Shown one piece after another: positions 16,774 to 25,759 of a stretch of DNA of 64,000 nucleotides. This DNA comes from Amycolatopsis sp. NBC_01480. GTDB taxonomy: Bacteria > Actinomycetota > Actinomycetes > Mycobacteriales > Pseudonocardiaceae. The translations under genes and the position numbers were made by a program. Each line of letters begins with the position of its first letter. The stretch's first letter is position 1. The notes beneath the pieces were generated by a model. That model saw only the letters and a list, made by a program, of their open reading frames with translations, did no database searches and was not told the DNA's origin. Location: contig NZ_CP109442.1 in assembly GCF_036227205.1 (NCBI RefSeq), positions 9,052,001 to 9,116,000 on the forward strand. The letters run 5' to 3'.

Positions 16774-17558
16774 CCGGGAACCAGCCGGCCACCCGGCGCC
16801 GGGACGAGTACGCCCACACCGCGCCGCTGTTCGAGCAGCTGGCGGAGCTGGCCGGGGACGACCCCCGCAGGACCGCGCTGCGGGAGCGGCTCGTGACCGA
16901 GTTCCTGCCCGTGGCCGAGCACATCGCCACCCGGTTCACCGGGCGCGGCGAGCCGCGCGAGGACCTGGTGCAGGTCGGCCGGATCGGGCTGATCCACGCG
17001 ATCGACCGGTTCACGCCCGACCGCGGCCCGGACTTCCTGTCCTTCGCCGTGCCGACGATCATGGGCGAGATCCGCCGGCACTTCCGCGACACCGGCTGGT
17101 CGGTGCGCGTGCCGCGCCGGCTCAAGGAGCTGCACCTGGCGCTCAGCCACGGCTCCGGCGAGCTCTCGCAGACCCTCGGCCGCGCGCCGACGCCGACCGA
17201 GCTGGCCCAGCACCTGAACCTCGACCTCGCGGAAGTCCACGAAGGACTGATCGCGGGCAACGCGTACCAGACCCTCTCGGTCGACAAGCCGGTGCACGAC
17301 GACGCCGAGCCCCTGTCGCTGGCCGACACTCTCGGCGAGGTGGACCCGGAGCTGGCGCAGATCGAGAATCACGAGGCGCTGCAACCACTTCTGCGCGAGC
17401 TGCCGAAGCGCGAGCGCGCCATCCTGGTGATGCGGTTCTTCGGCGGGCTGACCCAGACGCAGATCGCCGACCGCGTCGGCATCTCGCAGATGCACGTGTC
17501 CCGGCTGCTGTCGCAGACCCTCGAGCAGCTGCGCGGCAAGCTGACCGGAGAGCCGTGA
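16770..17558 (+). CDS. sigF: SigF/SigB-type RNA polymerase sigma factor
   Basis: 262 residues with regions 2, 3 and 4: VAEHIATRFTGRGEPREDLVQVGRIGLIHAIDRF and FLSFAVPTIMGEIRRHFRDTGWSVRVPRRLKEL (region 2), the helical region 3 with PTPTELAQHLNL, and region 4 with LPKRERAILVMRFFGGLTQTQIADRVGISQMHVSRLL. This is the sigma-B/F/G group that controls stress and morphological responses in actinomycetes. GTG 16770 overlaps the rsbW stop, giving translational coupling that keeps sigma and anti-sigma in ratio. A small membrane protein gene follows with the same kind of overlap. Confidence 0.93.
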   Translation: MTGNQPATRRRDEYAHTAPLFEQLAELAGDDPRRTALRERLVTEFLPVAEHIATRFTGRGEPREDLVQVGRIGLIHAIDRFTPDRGPDFLSFAVPTIMGEIRRHFRDTGWSVRVPRRLKELHLALSHGSGELSQTLGRAPTPTELAQHLNLDLAEVHEGLIAGNAYQTLSVDKPVHDDAEPLSLADTLGEVDPELAQIENHEALQPLLRELPKRERAILVMRFFGGLTQTQIADRVGISQMHVSRLLSQTLEQLRGKLTGEP

Positions 17559-17722
17559 GCCGCCGCACCAGCGAAGTGAACGACAACCCCAGTGGCACGG
17601 ACGCGGTCCGCGCCACCCCGGTCCCGGTCTTCGCGGGGCTGCTCGCGCTGCTGGTCGCGGTCCGGCTGGTGACGCGGTGGAGGCGTTCGCACGCCCACCG
17701 GCAGCGACCCTCCGGCGGGTGA
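17555..17722 (+). CDS. Small single-pass membrane protein in the sigF operon
   Basis: 55 residues starting at a GTG that overlaps the sigF stop (GTGA). A polar N-terminus (SRRTSEVNDNPSGTDAVRA) is followed by one hydrophobic helix (PVPVFAGLLALLVAVRLV) and a basic tail (RWRRSHAHRQR). Positive charges after the helix suggest the C-terminus faces the cytoplasm. The tight coupling argues for a real gene; a role in membrane stress sensing or in holding the anti-sigma factor is possible but unproven. It is too short to be reported by usual length cut-offs. Confidence 0.6.
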   Translation: MSRRTSEVNDNPSGTDAVRATPVPVFAGLLALLVAVRLVTRWRRSHAHRQRPSGG

Positions 17723-17814
17723 AAAGCCCGTTCCCCCGGTGGGGGCGAGATCGTTGTCGGCAGCCGCGCTGATCTGCGAGGATGCGATTCCGTCCACGAC
17801 TTCAGGAGCGACCG

Positions 17815-18228
17815 GTGGCCACTAGACTGAACCCGTACATCAGCTTCCGCGACCAAGCCCGCCCCGCCCTCGAGTTCTACCGCGACGCGCTCGGCGGCGA
17901 ACTCACGCTGACCACGTTCGGCGAGTCCGGGATGCCCGACTCCCCTGATGCCAAACTGATCATGCACGGCCAGCTCGAGACCCCCGCCGGCTTCACGCTG
18001 ATGGTGGCCGACACGCCGGCGGGCATGGATTACAACCCCGGCATGAACATCTCGGTCAGCCTCAGCGGCGACAGCGGTGACGAGCTGCGCGGCTACTGGG
18101 ACAAGATCTCCGAGGGCGGCACGGTGACCGTGGCGCTGGAGAAGCAGATGTGGGGCGACGAGTTCGGCATGTGCGTCGACCGGTTCGGCATCTCCTGGAT
18201 GGTCAACATCGGGCAGCCGCAGGCCTGA
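17815..18228 (+). CDS. PhnB-like VOC protein
   Basis: 137 residues, starting at GTG 17815 after CAGGAG. LNPYISFRDQARPALEFYRDALGGELTLTTFGESG and FGMCVDRFGISWMVNIGQPQ are the opening and closing motifs of the PhnB/3-demethylubiquinone methyltransferase-like VOC subgroup, widespread and without a firm function. FRDQARPALEFY and WGDEFGMCVDRFG are especially typical. It stands alone between the sigF operon and the NDH-2 gene. Confidence 0.88.
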   Translation: MATRLNPYISFRDQARPALEFYRDALGGELTLTTFGESGMPDSPDAKLIMHGQLETPAGFTLMVADTPAGMDYNPGMNISVSLSGDSGDELRGYWDKISEGGTVTVALEKQMWGDEFGMCVDRFGISWMVNIGQPQA

Positions 18229-18309
18229 GCGCCGCCCCGGGGACGGTTTTCCGGCCGCGGTCCCCGGGTATCCGTGCGGGGAAAGCAGGCCGAACCGTCA
18301 GGAGGAACG

Positions 18310-19608
18310 ATGCGGGTCGTGATCGTCGGCGGCGGATTCGCCGGCTACCACGCGGCGAAGGCGCTGCTGAAGACCGCCGGCGGCCAGGGCGTCGAGGTCG
18401 TGGTCGTGAACCCGACCGACTACTTCCTCTACCTGCCGCTGCTGCCGGAGGTCTCGTCCGGGATCCTCGACCCGCGGGCGATCACCGTGTCGATCCCGGA
18501 CACCCTGCCCGGGGTGCGGCTCGCGCTCGGCAAGGCGACCGCGGTCGACCTCGACGGGCACACCGTCAGCTACACCGATCCCGAGGACCGCGAGCACCGG
18601 CTGTCCTACGATCGGCTGATCCTCGCCGCCGGCAGCGTGAACAAGCTGCTGCCGATCCCCGGGGTCGCCGAGTACGCGCACGGGTTCCGAGGGGTACCCG
18701 AGGCGCTGTACTTGCGCGACCACGTCACGCGCCAGATCGAGCTGGCGGCGGCCGCCGAGGACCCGGCGGAGCGGGACGCGCGGTGCACGTTCGTGGTCGT
18801 CGGCGCGGGGTACACCGGCACGGAGGTCGCCGCGCAGGGCCCGGACTTCACCGCCGCGCTCGCCGCCCGGCGCCCCGGGCTGGAGGGACAGCGCATCCGC
18901 TGGCTGCTGCTGGACATCGCGGACAAGGTGCTGCCCGAGCTGAACCCGAAGCTCGGCCGGACCGCCGACCAGGTGCTGCGGGCCCGCGGTGTCGAAGTCC
19001 TCATGGGCACCTCCGTCGGCCACGCCGGGCCGGACGGCGTCCAGCTCACGAACGGCGAAACGGTGGCCACGCGCACGCTGGTGTGGTGCGTCGGGGTGCG
19101 GCCGGATCCGTTCGTCTCCCAGCTCGGCCTGGACACGGCGAAGGGCCGGATCGTCGTCACCGCTCAGCTGAACGTGCCGGGCCGCGAGGACGTGTTCGCC
19201 TGCGGCGACGCCGCCGCGGTGCCGGACCTGACGCAGCCCGGCACGTACACGGCGATGACCGCCCAGCACGCCGAACGGCAGGGCCGGCTGGCCGGGCGCA
19301 ACGTCGCCGCTTCGCTCGGGCACGGCCGCGCGCGCACGTACCGCCACCACGACCTCGGCTTCGTCGTCGACCTCGGCGCGGGCCGGGCCGCGGCGAACCC
19401 GCTGCACATCCCGCTTTCCGGCCGGGTCGCGAAGATCGTCACCCGCGGGTACCACCTGTTCGCCATGCCGGGCAACCGGCTGCGCACCGCCACCGGCTGG
19501 GCACTGGCCACGGTGAGCCGCCGCCCGACCGTCCAATTGGGACTCGTGCGCGGAGCGGCCGTACCGCTGGACACGGACTCCCCGGAGCTGCCTAGCCTCG
19601 GTCGCTGA
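18310..19608 (+). CDS. ndh: Type II NADH dehydrogenase (NDH-2-like FAD oxidoreductase)
   Basis: 432 residues with two Rossmann dinucleotide folds: VVIVGGGFAGYHAAKAL (FAD, N-terminus) and FVVVGAGYTGTEVAAQ (NADH, near residue 163). DRLILAAGSVNKLLPIPG and DVFACGDAAAVPDL (FAD ribityl site, about residue 295) follow, then GYHLFAMPGNRLRTATGW, an amphipathic C-terminal segment for membrane binding. NDH-2 passes electrons from NADH to menaquinone without pumping protons. ATG 18310 follows GGAGGA. The protein is a single-gene unit, with a convergent L,D-transpeptidase gene after it. Confidence 0.88.
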   Translation: MRVVIVGGGFAGYHAAKALLKTAGGQGVEVVVVNPTDYFLYLPLLPEVSSGILDPRAITVSIPDTLPGVRLALGKATAVDLDGHTVSYTDPEDREHRLSYDRLILAAGSVNKLLPIPGVAEYAHGFRGVPEALYLRDHVTRQIELAAAAEDPAERDARCTFVVVGAGYTGTEVAAQGPDFTAALAARRPGLEGQRIRWLLLDIADKVLPELNPKLGRTADQVLRARGVEVLMGTSVGHAGPDGVQLTNGETVATRTLVWCVGVRPDPFVSQLGLDTAKGRIVVTAQLNVPGREDVFACGDAAAVPDLTQPGTYTAMTAQHAERQGRLAGRNVAASLGHGRARTYRHHDLGFVVDLGAGRAAANPLHIPLSGRVAKIVTRGYHLFAMPGNRLRTATGWALATVSRRPTVQLGLVRGAAVPLDTDSPELPSLGR

Positions 19609-19653
19609 TCACCTGGGCCGCACCGAAACCGTTGCCGGGCAAGGAAACCCGAC

Positions 19654-20160
19654 TCAGTGTGTTACTTCGATCTCGGCGCCGACCGGCAAGCCGTCGAAGA
19701 ACACCGCCGAATCGGTGTCGGTCAGGTGGATGCAGCCGTGTGAGGGCCGGTCCAGCGGGCCGGCGTGGAAGGCGATGCCGCCGGCGGCGAAGAACACCGA
19801 GTTGGGCATCGGGTCGCCGTACTCGCTGCTGGTGTGGACCTTGTCCTTCCACGCGACGCGGAAGGTGCCGGCCGGCGTCGGCTGGGTGGCGTCGCCCGGC
19901 TCCATCGGCACCGGGCCGTACACGACCGCGCCGTCCTTCAGCAGCCACGCCAGCCGCAGCGACAGGCTCGCGCAAGCCCCCGTTTTCACCGAACACGGCG
20001 GCGACGGCGGTGGCGGCAGGGTGGTCGAACTGGGAGTCACGCTCGGCGCCGCGGGCCGGCTCGACGCCTGGACCGGTGGCGGCTCGGTCGCCGCCTGGGC
20101 CGAGCAACCCGTCACGGCCACGGCCGTCAGCAGCCCCGCCGCGTAGCTCCTCACCCGCAT
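19654..20160 (-). CDS. L,D-transpeptidase lipoprotein (YkuD fold)
   Basis: 168 residues. The signal peptide MRVRSYAAGLLTAVAVTGC ends in a lipobox VTGC (Cys19 lipidated), followed by a Pro/Ser/Thr-rich linker and a short YkuD catalytic domain. HAGPLDRPSHGCIHLTD contains the catalytic SHGC Cys and His. Such enzymes make 3-3 cross-links in peptidoglycan or attach proteins to it, outside the membrane. The domain is compact compared with mycobacterial Ldt enzymes and lacks their Ig-like domains. Divergent from an LLM oxidoreductase gene. Confidence 0.9.
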   Translation of the reverse strand: MRVRSYAAGLLTAVAVTGCSAQAATEPPPVQASSRPAAPSVTPSSTTLPPPPSPPCSVKTGACASLSLRLAWLLKDGAVVYGPVPMEPGDATQPTPAGTFRVAWKDKVHTSSEYGDPMPNSVFFAAGGIAFHAGPLDRPSHGCIHLTDTDSAVFFDGLPVGAEIEVTH

Positions 20161-20253
20161 CGAAACCCGCCTCCTCGTCCTGTCCCACGGTGATCGACGA
20201 GCCAGGACTCCGGAAGGTTGAGTCCGTGACCACGAACACTCCCGCGGAAGATG

Positions 20254-20280
20254 TTGACACATCAGCAACCGTGCTATTTT
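20254..20280 (+). promoter_or_regulatory. Candidate promoter for the LLM gene
   Basis: TTGACA at 20254-20259 with TATTTT at 20275-20280 gives consensus-like -35 and -10 hexamers, but the 15-bp spacer is short. It lies 26 bp before the LLM start at 20306. Confidence 0.35.
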
Positions 20281-20305
20281 CGGTGTCAGGACCTGGGAGG
20301 CAGAC

Positions 20306-21346
20306 ATGGAACTCGGCATCTACAGCTTCGGCGACCGCCCGCCGGACCCGCTGACCGGCGAGCAGGTGCCGGTCGCGCAGCGGCTGGCGGAGACCGTCGA
20401 GCGGATCAAGCTCGCGGACGAGCTCGGCCTCGGCTTCTACGGCCTCGGCGAGCACCACCTGGAGAATTACGCCATCTCGAACCCGGCCACGGTGCTGGCC
20501 GCGGCGGCGAGCGTCACCGAGCACATCACGCTGTCGAGCGCCGTCACGGTGCTCTCGACCGAGGACCCGGTGCGCGTCTACCAGCAGTTCACCACGCTCG
20601 ACCAGCTGAGCAAGGGCCGCGCCGAGCTGCTGGCCGGCCGCGGCTCGTTCACCGAGTCGTTCCCCCTGTTCGGCGCCGACCTCGGCGATTACGACGCGCT
20701 GTACGAGGAGAAGCTGGCGCTGCTCCTGCGCATCGACCGCGAGGACCCGATCACCTGGTCCGGCCGGTTCCGGCCGCCGCTGGAGAACGCGCACGTCTAC
20801 CCCCGGCCGTACGGCCGCCGCCTGCGCATCTCAGTCGGCACCGGCGGCAACCCGGAGTCCTCGATCCGCGCCGGCCTGCTGGGCCTGCCGGTGGTGTACG
20901 CGATCATCGGCGGCCAGCCCGAGCGCTTCGCCCCGCTCGTGGACCTCTACCGCCGCGCGGGCGAGGCCGGCGAGCACGCCCCCGAAGACCTCAACGTGAC
21001 CATGAGCGCCATCGGCCTGATCGCCGAGAACTCCCAGGACGCCAAGGAAAGCTTCTACCCGTACTGGCTGGAAACGATGAAGTACGGCGCCCAGGCCCGA
21101 GGCTGGGCGATCCCGTCGAGGGCCGAGTACGACTCGTACACCCACAACGCGCAATCGCTGTTCACCGGCAGCCCCGCGGAAATCGCGGAACGGCTCATCA
21201 CCGTCGGCAAACTGACCGGCGCCGACCGGTACGCCATGCAGATGGACTGGTCCGGCGTCCCGCACGCGAAGATCATGAAGGCCATCGAGCTGCTGGGCAC
21301 CGAGGTGCTTCCGGCGGTGCGCAAGGAGTTTCCGGCACAGCCCTGA
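20306..21346 (+). CDS. LLM-class flavin-dependent oxidoreductase
   Basis: 346 residues of the bacterial luciferase-like family. The N-terminus MELGIYSFGDRPPDPLTGE followed by LADELGLGFYGLGEHHLENYAISNPATVLAAAASVTEHITLSSAVTVLSTEDPVRVYQQFTTLDQLSKGRAELLAGRGSF is the LLM core, and the C-terminal GSPAEIAERLI helix is present. It differs from the 12.5-kb LLM protein by the longer insert typical of the CE1758-like group. The flavin (FMN or F420) and substrate are unknown. Its stop is followed 5 bp later by a 46-bp palindromic element. Confidence 0.88.
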   Translation: MELGIYSFGDRPPDPLTGEQVPVAQRLAETVERIKLADELGLGFYGLGEHHLENYAISNPATVLAAAASVTEHITLSSAVTVLSTEDPVRVYQQFTTLDQLSKGRAELLAGRGSFTESFPLFGADLGDYDALYEEKLALLLRIDREDPITWSGRFRPPLENAHVYPRPYGRRLRISVGTGGNPESSIRAGLLGLPVVYAIIGGQPERFAPLVDLYRRAGEAGEHAPEDLNVTMSAIGLIAENSQDAKESFYPYWLETMKYGAQARGWAIPSRAEYDSYTHNAQSLFTGSPAEIAERLITVGKLTGADRYAMQMDWSGVPHAKIMKAIELLGTEVLPAVRKEFPAQP

Positions 21347-21350
21347 AAGA

Positions 21351-21396
21351 CTCGTGAGTGTTCATGCCGGTTCTAACCGTCGTGAACGCTCACGAG
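21351..21396. repeat. 46-bp palindromic intergenic element, copy 1
   Basis: Outer arms CTCGTGAGTGTT and (imperfectly) AACGCTCACGAG enclose the inner core GCCGGTTCTAACCGTC. It lies between the convergent LLM and crotonase-like genes and extends into the latter: its core supplies the crotonase TAG stop (21373-21375). Two other copies are at 36358 and 40368. Confidence 0.85.
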
Positions 21397-21939
21397 CTTT
21401 TCACCGGCAGACCCGGCCAGCAGCGCCGCCCGTTCCACGGCCACCCGCACCACCTCACCCGGCGCGCAGCAGACGTTCACCAGTCCCGCAGCCCGTGCCG
21501 AATCCGCCCCGAAGATCCGCTCCCCCACCGAAACCGCCCGCCAAGCCGCGCCCGCGTGCCGACGCAGGACTGCTTCGACGTCCGGAGTCAGCGCCGCCGC
21601 TCCGGCCAGGCCGAGCTGTCCTTCCGACGACATCACCCGGGCATCGGCGGCCGCGGCCAGCGCGTAGCCCGCACCCAGCGCGTCCCCGCCGATGGCTGCC
21701 ACCACCGGCATCGGATGGCGGGACACCGCGAGCACGGCGCGCTCCAGCAGCTCCGGGTCGCCGCCGGCCCAGCCGCGGGAGAACACGTCCTCCCAGCCGG
21801 TCAGCACCACCGCGTACGCGTCACCCACATACCGCAGCGCGGCGGCCACCCGGTCCAAAGTGGACGGATCGAGCGCGCCGCACCGGTTCTCGTGCATCCG
21901 GATCACGGCCACCCCGTGAGCGTGCTCCAGGTCGATCAT
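21373..21939 (-). CDS. Crotonase/enoyl-CoA hydratase-like protein, short
   Basis: 188 residues with the crotonase fold: HGVAVIRMHENRCGALDPSTL, then AVVLTGWEDVFSRGWAGGD and PMPVVAAIGGDALGAGYALAAAADARVMS, where GGDALGAGYALA is the oxyanion-hole region. Enoyl-CoA hydratases are about 260 residues long and end in a helical C-terminal trimerisation domain, which is largely missing here. The final residues LVSVHDG and the stop are encoded by the palindromic element at 21351-21396, so that element may have trimmed the gene. The protein could bind acyl-CoA; activity is doubtful. Confidence 0.7.
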   Translation of the reverse strand: MIDLEHAHGVAVIRMHENRCGALDPSTLDRVAAALRYVGDAYAVVLTGWEDVFSRGWAGGDPELLERAVLAVSRHPMPVVAAIGGDALGAGYALAAAADARVMSSEGQLGLAGAAALTPDVEAVLRRHAGAAWRAVSVGERIFGADSARAAGLVNVCCAPGEVVRVAVERAALLAGSAGEKLVSVHDG

Positions 21940-21970
21940 GCCCCGCCCCTCCGGACACCCGTCACGGGAT

Positions 21971-23746
21971 TCACGACGGGATGTCGATGCCGTAATCGCG
22001 GATCTTGCGGTAGATCGTCGCCCGGGACATGCCGAGCGCGTGCGCGGCGCGGGACTTGTTGCCGTCGGTGTCGAGCAGCGCGCGCACGATCGCGTCCCGT
22101 TCCAGCGACTCCAGCGGGTTCAGCACGCGCTTGACCACGGTCCGGCACTCCGGCGGCAGGTCCTCCGGCTCGACCACGCCGGCGCGGCGCGTGTGCACCA
22201 CGGTCCGCAGCACCCGGCGCAGCTGGGCGACGTTGCCCGGCCATTCGTTGCGCAGCAGCAGTTGCAGCGCGCCCGGCGAGCAGTGCAGCAGCGGGCCCTT
22301 GCCCAGCTGCGCCAGCAGGAACGGCACCAGCGCGCGCACGTCCTCGATGTGGTGCCGCAGCGGCGGCACCAAAACCGACGTCGGGAAGTGACGCATCAGG
22401 TCGGCGTCCAAGCCGTCCTGGCGGCCCTCCGAAACCGTGGCGACACCCCACACCCGCGCGTCGAGCCGGGCCTCGTCGAGCACCTCGGCCAGCGCCCGCT
22501 GTTGCTTGGCGGGCAACGCGTCCAGGTGCCGGAAGACGACCGAGCCGAGCCCCTTCCCGAGCGCCTCGCGCACCCGCGTCTCCCACTCGCCGCCGCCGGC
22601 CAGCTCGACGACCTCGCACGGCGCGCCGGCCGTCGCGGCCGAGTGCGCGGCCCGGGACAGCGCGAGCTTGCCGCTGCCGGCCTCGCCTTCGACGACGGTC
22701 CACTTCCGGTCCCGCGCGAAGCGGCCGATCGAGTGACAAGCACGCGCCCACAACGCACCGGTCCCGACGATCCCGGGCAGCACCGGCAGCCGGGCGTCGG
22801 CGCGCGCGGCGACCACCTCCGGCTCCTGCAGCAGCCGGGCCCGCACCACGCCGCCGGCCGGGCCGACGTCGCTGGAGACCGGGGTGTACGAGAGCCGCGC
22901 GCGGGCGCCGCTGGGCAGGTCCATCGACAGCGACCGGTCGGACTGCGTGTCGAGCGCTTCCACCGCCCGCGCGAGCAGCGCGGCCTGGTCCTCGGGCACG
23001 AGCAGCTGGCGCGCGTGGTCGTTCAGCATCACCAGGTCGTTGTTGACCGCGAGCACGATGCCCTGCCCGCGCCGGCAGGCCCGCAGGTACGCCGAGAACA
23101 GGCTCAGCTCGCGGAGGCCGACCTGGTTCGTCATCTCCGTCTCGATGTCGTGCGCGGTCGCCTTCGCCAGCGCCAGCAGCAACGGCCCGGCGTCCTTGCG
23201 CCAGCAGGTCAGGTCGAGCAGGCCCAGCACCTGCCCGGAGATCGGGTGCCGGATCGGCACGCCGGCGCAGGCGAGCGTGTCCAGGTTCTCCGCGTAGTGC
23301 TCGTGGCCGAACACCGCGGTCGCCTGCCGCCCTTCGAGTGCCGTGCCGATCCCGTTCGTACCAACGAACTCCTCGGCGTAGCTGAAACCGCGGGCCAGCT
23401 GCACCCCATCGAGGTACCGCTCGAGCGCCCGGTCCTCGGTCCGGCGGTCGAGCACCAGCGCCTGGTCGTCGGTCAGCACGACGCTGACCGCGAGGTCGCT
23501 GAGCTTGTCCTGCAGCCCGTCCAGCACCGCGCCCGCGCTCTGCAGCAGCGGCGTCTCCAGATCAGGGTCCTCGACGAAGGGCGTGACCACGTGGTCCGCG
23601 GCCACCTGGTGGGTCCGCGAACGCGACCACGAAGCCAGGATCGTCTTGCGGACCGATCCGGAATCGAATTCCTCGGTGCACAGGAACTGTTCCCTGGCCG
23701 TCGCCAGCCGGTCCGGCGACGCGAGGGAGCCGGTGGACTCGGTCAA
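21971..23746 (-). CDS. mimR: MimR/AcoR-type Fis-family transcriptional activator
   Basis: 591 residues: an N-terminal GAF-like sensor region ([55 protein letters not shown]), a central AAA+-like domain with a degenerate Walker A (GEAGSGK), and a C-terminal Fis helix-turn-helix ([26 protein letters not shown]). The GAFTGA loop that contacts sigma-54 is absent, as expected in an actinomycete without sigma-54. The TTG start at 23746 was chosen because GGGAGGTGAG stands 7 bases before it. It is divergent from the monooxygenase operon; MimR in mycobacteria is required for mimABCD expression. Confidence 0.88.
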   Translation of the reverse strand: MTESTGSLASPDRLATAREQFLCTEEFDSGSVRKTILASWSRSRTHQVAADHVVTPFVEDPDLETPLLQSAGAVLDGLQDKLSDLAVSVVLTDDQALVLDRRTEDRALERYLDGVQLARGFSYAEEFVGTNGIGTALEGRQATAVFGHEHYAENLDTLACAGVPIRHPISGQVLGLLDLTCWRKDAGPLLLALAKATAHDIETEMTNQVGLRELSLFSAYLRACRRGQGIVLAVNNDLVMLNDHARQLLVPEDQAALLARAVEALDTQSDRSLSMDLPSGARARLSYTPVSSDVGPAGGVVRARLLQEPEVVAARADARLPVLPGIVGTGALWARACHSIGRFARDRKWTVVEGEAGSGKLALSRAAHSAATAGAPCEVVELAGGGEWETRVREALGKGLGSVVFRHLDALPAKQQRALAEVLDEARLDARVWGVATVSEGRQDGLDADLMRHFPTSVLVPPLRHHIEDVRALVPFLLAQLGKGPLLHCSPGALQLLLRNEWPGNVAQLRRVLRTVVHTRRAGVVEPEDLPPECRTVVKRVLNPLESLERDAIVRALLDTDGNKSRAAHALGMSRATIYRKIRDYGIDIPS

Positions 23747-23839
23747 TGCCTCACCTCCCGGCGCTGGGGCGTCGCGGCGCCCCGGCCGGCGCACGACGTC
23801 GTGTCCTGGCCACCATAACCGCGGTGCCGGAAGCCGCCT

Positions 23840-23854
23840 GTCTCAAATTGAGAC
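23840..23854. promoter_or_regulatory. MimR-type upstream activator site
   Basis: GTCTCAAATTGAGAC is a perfect 7-1-7 inverted repeat in the 280-bp divergent gap, 94 bp from the mimR start and 172 bp from the mimA start. The distance suits an enhancer-like site for a Fis-family activator. No second copy of the full palindrome was found in the gap. Confidence 0.65.
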
Positions 23855-24026
23855 CGCCATCACATGCTACTCGCGATGTAGTCCTCTCATCCGGACGGCG
23901 ACGTGCGAGCTGCATCCGGTGCCCGGCGGCGCACACCGCTGTCACGGGGACCGGATCACCACCGCGAGCGGCGCGAACCAAGCCGAGCCAGGAACTGCCG
24001 ACGACCGATCCCAACGGAGGTACGGC

Positions 24027-25664
24027 GTGAGTCGACAAAGTCTGAGCAAGGCCCACAAGAAGATCACGGAACTGTCGTGGGAACCGACCTTCGCGACCCC
24101 CGCGAAGCGCTTCGGCACCGACTACAAGTTCGACAAGGCACCCAAGAAGGACCCGCTGAAGCAGATCCTCCGCTCGTACTTCCCGATGGAGGAGGAAAAG
24201 GACAACCGCGTGTTCGGCGCCATGGACGGCGCCATCCGCGGCAACATGTTCCGCCAGGTCCAGGAGCGGTGGATGGAATGGCAGAAGCTGTTCCTGTCGA
24301 TCATCCCGTTCCCGGAGATCTCCGCGGCCCGCGCGATGCCGATGGCCATCGACGCGGTGCCCAACCCCGAGGTGCACAACGGCCTCGCGGTGCAGATGAT
24401 CGACGAGGTCCGGCACTCGACGATCCAGATGAACCTCAAGCGCCTCTACATGAACCACTACATCGACCCGGCCGGGTTCGACATCACGGAGAAGGCGTTC
24501 TCCAACAACTACGCGGGCACGATCGGGCGGCAATTCGGCGAGGGGTTCATCACCGGTGACGCGATCACCGCGGCCAACATCTACCTGACGGTGGTCGCCG
24601 AAACCGCGTTCACCAACACGCTGTTCGTCGCGATGCCCTCGGAGGCGGCCGCCAACGGCGACTACCTGCTGCCGACGGTGTTCCACTCGGTGCAGTCCGA
24701 CGAGTCGCGCCACATCAGCAACGGCTACTCCATCCTGCTGATGGCGCTGGCCGACGAGGACAACCGGCAGCTGCTGGAGCGGGACCTGCGCTACGCCTGG
24801 TGGAACAACCACTGCGTGGTGGACGCCGCGATCGGCACCTTCATCGAGTACGGCACGAAGGACCGCCGCAAGGACCGCGACAGCTACGCGGAGATGTGGC
24901 GCCGGTGGATCTACGACGACTACTACCGCAGCTACCTGATCCCGCTGGAGAAGTACGGCCTGAAGATCCCGCACGACCTGGTCGAGCAGGCCTGGGACCG
25001 GATCATCAACGGGTTCTACGTGCACCGCGTGGCCCAGTTCTTCGCCACCGGCTGGCCGGTGAACTACTGGCGCATCGACCCGATGACCGACACCGACTTC
25101 GAGTGGTTCGAGTCGAAGTACCCGGGCTGGTACAACCAGTTCGGCAAGTGGTGGGAGGCCTACAGCCGGCTGCGCTACCCGGGCAAGAACAAGCCGATCG
25201 CCTTCGAGGACGTCGGCTACGAGTACCCGCACCGCTGCTGGACCTGCATGGTGCCCGCGCTGATCCGCGAGGACATGGTGGTGGAGAAGGTCGACGGCCA
25301 GTGGCGCACCTACTGCTCGGAGACCTGTGCCTGGACCGACACCACCGCGTTCCGCGGCGAGTACGAGGGCCGCGAGACGCCGAACATGGGCCGGCTCACG
25401 GGCAAGCGCGAGTGGGAGACGCTGTACGACGGGATGGACCTCGCCGACATCATCTCCGACCTGGGCTACGTCCGCGACGACGGGAAGACCCTGATCCCGC
25501 AGCCGCACCTGAACCTCGACGACGCGAAGAAGCTCTGGACGCTCGACGACGTCCGCGGCATTCCCTTCGGCAGCCCCAACATCGCGCTGAACAAGATGTC
25601 GGACGCCGAGCGCGAGGCGCATGTCGCCGCCTACCGGGCGAACCCGAACGTCACGGTGGCCTGA
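24027..25664 (+). CDS. mimA: Binuclear iron monooxygenase hydroxylase, large (alpha) subunit
   Basis: 545 residues, starting at GTG 24027 after CGGAGG. The two iron ligand sets are seen at the spacing of methane-monooxygenase-type hydroxylases: Glu97, Glu127-x-x-His130 (DEVRH), Glu192 (VAETAF) and Glu226-x-x-His229 (DESRH). It is the catalytic subunit of the propane/ketone/phenol group (PrmA/MimA), inserting one O atom from O2 into propane, acetone or phenol. The gene order mimR<>mimABCD, amidohydrolase, assembly factor, adh, groEL matches the mycobacterial mim locus. The substrate range must be tested. Confidence 0.93.
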   Translation: MSRQSLSKAHKKITELSWEPTFATPAKRFGTDYKFDKAPKKDPLKQILRSYFPMEEEKDNRVFGAMDGAIRGNMFRQVQERWMEWQKLFLSIIPFPEISAARAMPMAIDAVPNPEVHNGLAVQMIDEVRHSTIQMNLKRLYMNHYIDPAGFDITEKAFSNNYAGTIGRQFGEGFITGDAITAANIYLTVVAETAFTNTLFVAMPSEAAANGDYLLPTVFHSVQSDESRHISNGYSILLMALADEDNRQLLERDLRYAWWNNHCVVDAAIGTFIEYGTKDRRKDRDSYAEMWRRWIYDDYYRSYLIPLEKYGLKIPHDLVEQAWDRIINGFYVHRVAQFFATGWPVNYWRIDPMTDTDFEWFESKYPGWYNQFGKWWEAYSRLRYPGKNKPIAFEDVGYEYPHRCWTCMVPALIREDMVVEKVDGQWRTYCSETCAWTDTTAFRGEYEGRETPNMGRLTGKREWETLYDGMDLADIISDLGYVRDDGKTLIPQPHLNLDDAKKLWTLDDVRGIPFGSPNIALNKMSDAEREAHVAAYRANPNVTVA

Positions 25665-25702
25665 GAAAGAAGACCGCTCCCCCGACCGGTTCCCGCCGGG
25701 GT

Positions 25703-25723
25703 GCCCGGGTTCGAATCCCGGGC
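25703..25723 (+). other. tRNA T-arm-like hairpin between mimA and mimB
   Basis: A perfect 7-bp stem GCCCGGG / CCCGGGC around the heptaloop TTCGAAT, followed by GCCCC, is exactly a tRNA T-arm plus 3' acceptor strand. No matching 5' acceptor, D-arm or anticodon arm is found upstream; the upstream 40 bases run into the mimA stop. It is therefore a tRNA-3'-end remnant or a tRNA-like RNA hairpin in the 95-bp gap. Confidence 0.6.
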
Positions 25724-25759
25724 GCCCCGGTGGTTGCCCCCATCCCAGGAAGGCCGTCC

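Noticed and set aside
25655..25732. A complete tRNA gene around the T-arm-like sequence
   Set aside because: Only the T-arm and acceptor 3' strand fit. No anticodon or D-arm and no matching 5' acceptor strand exist upstream.
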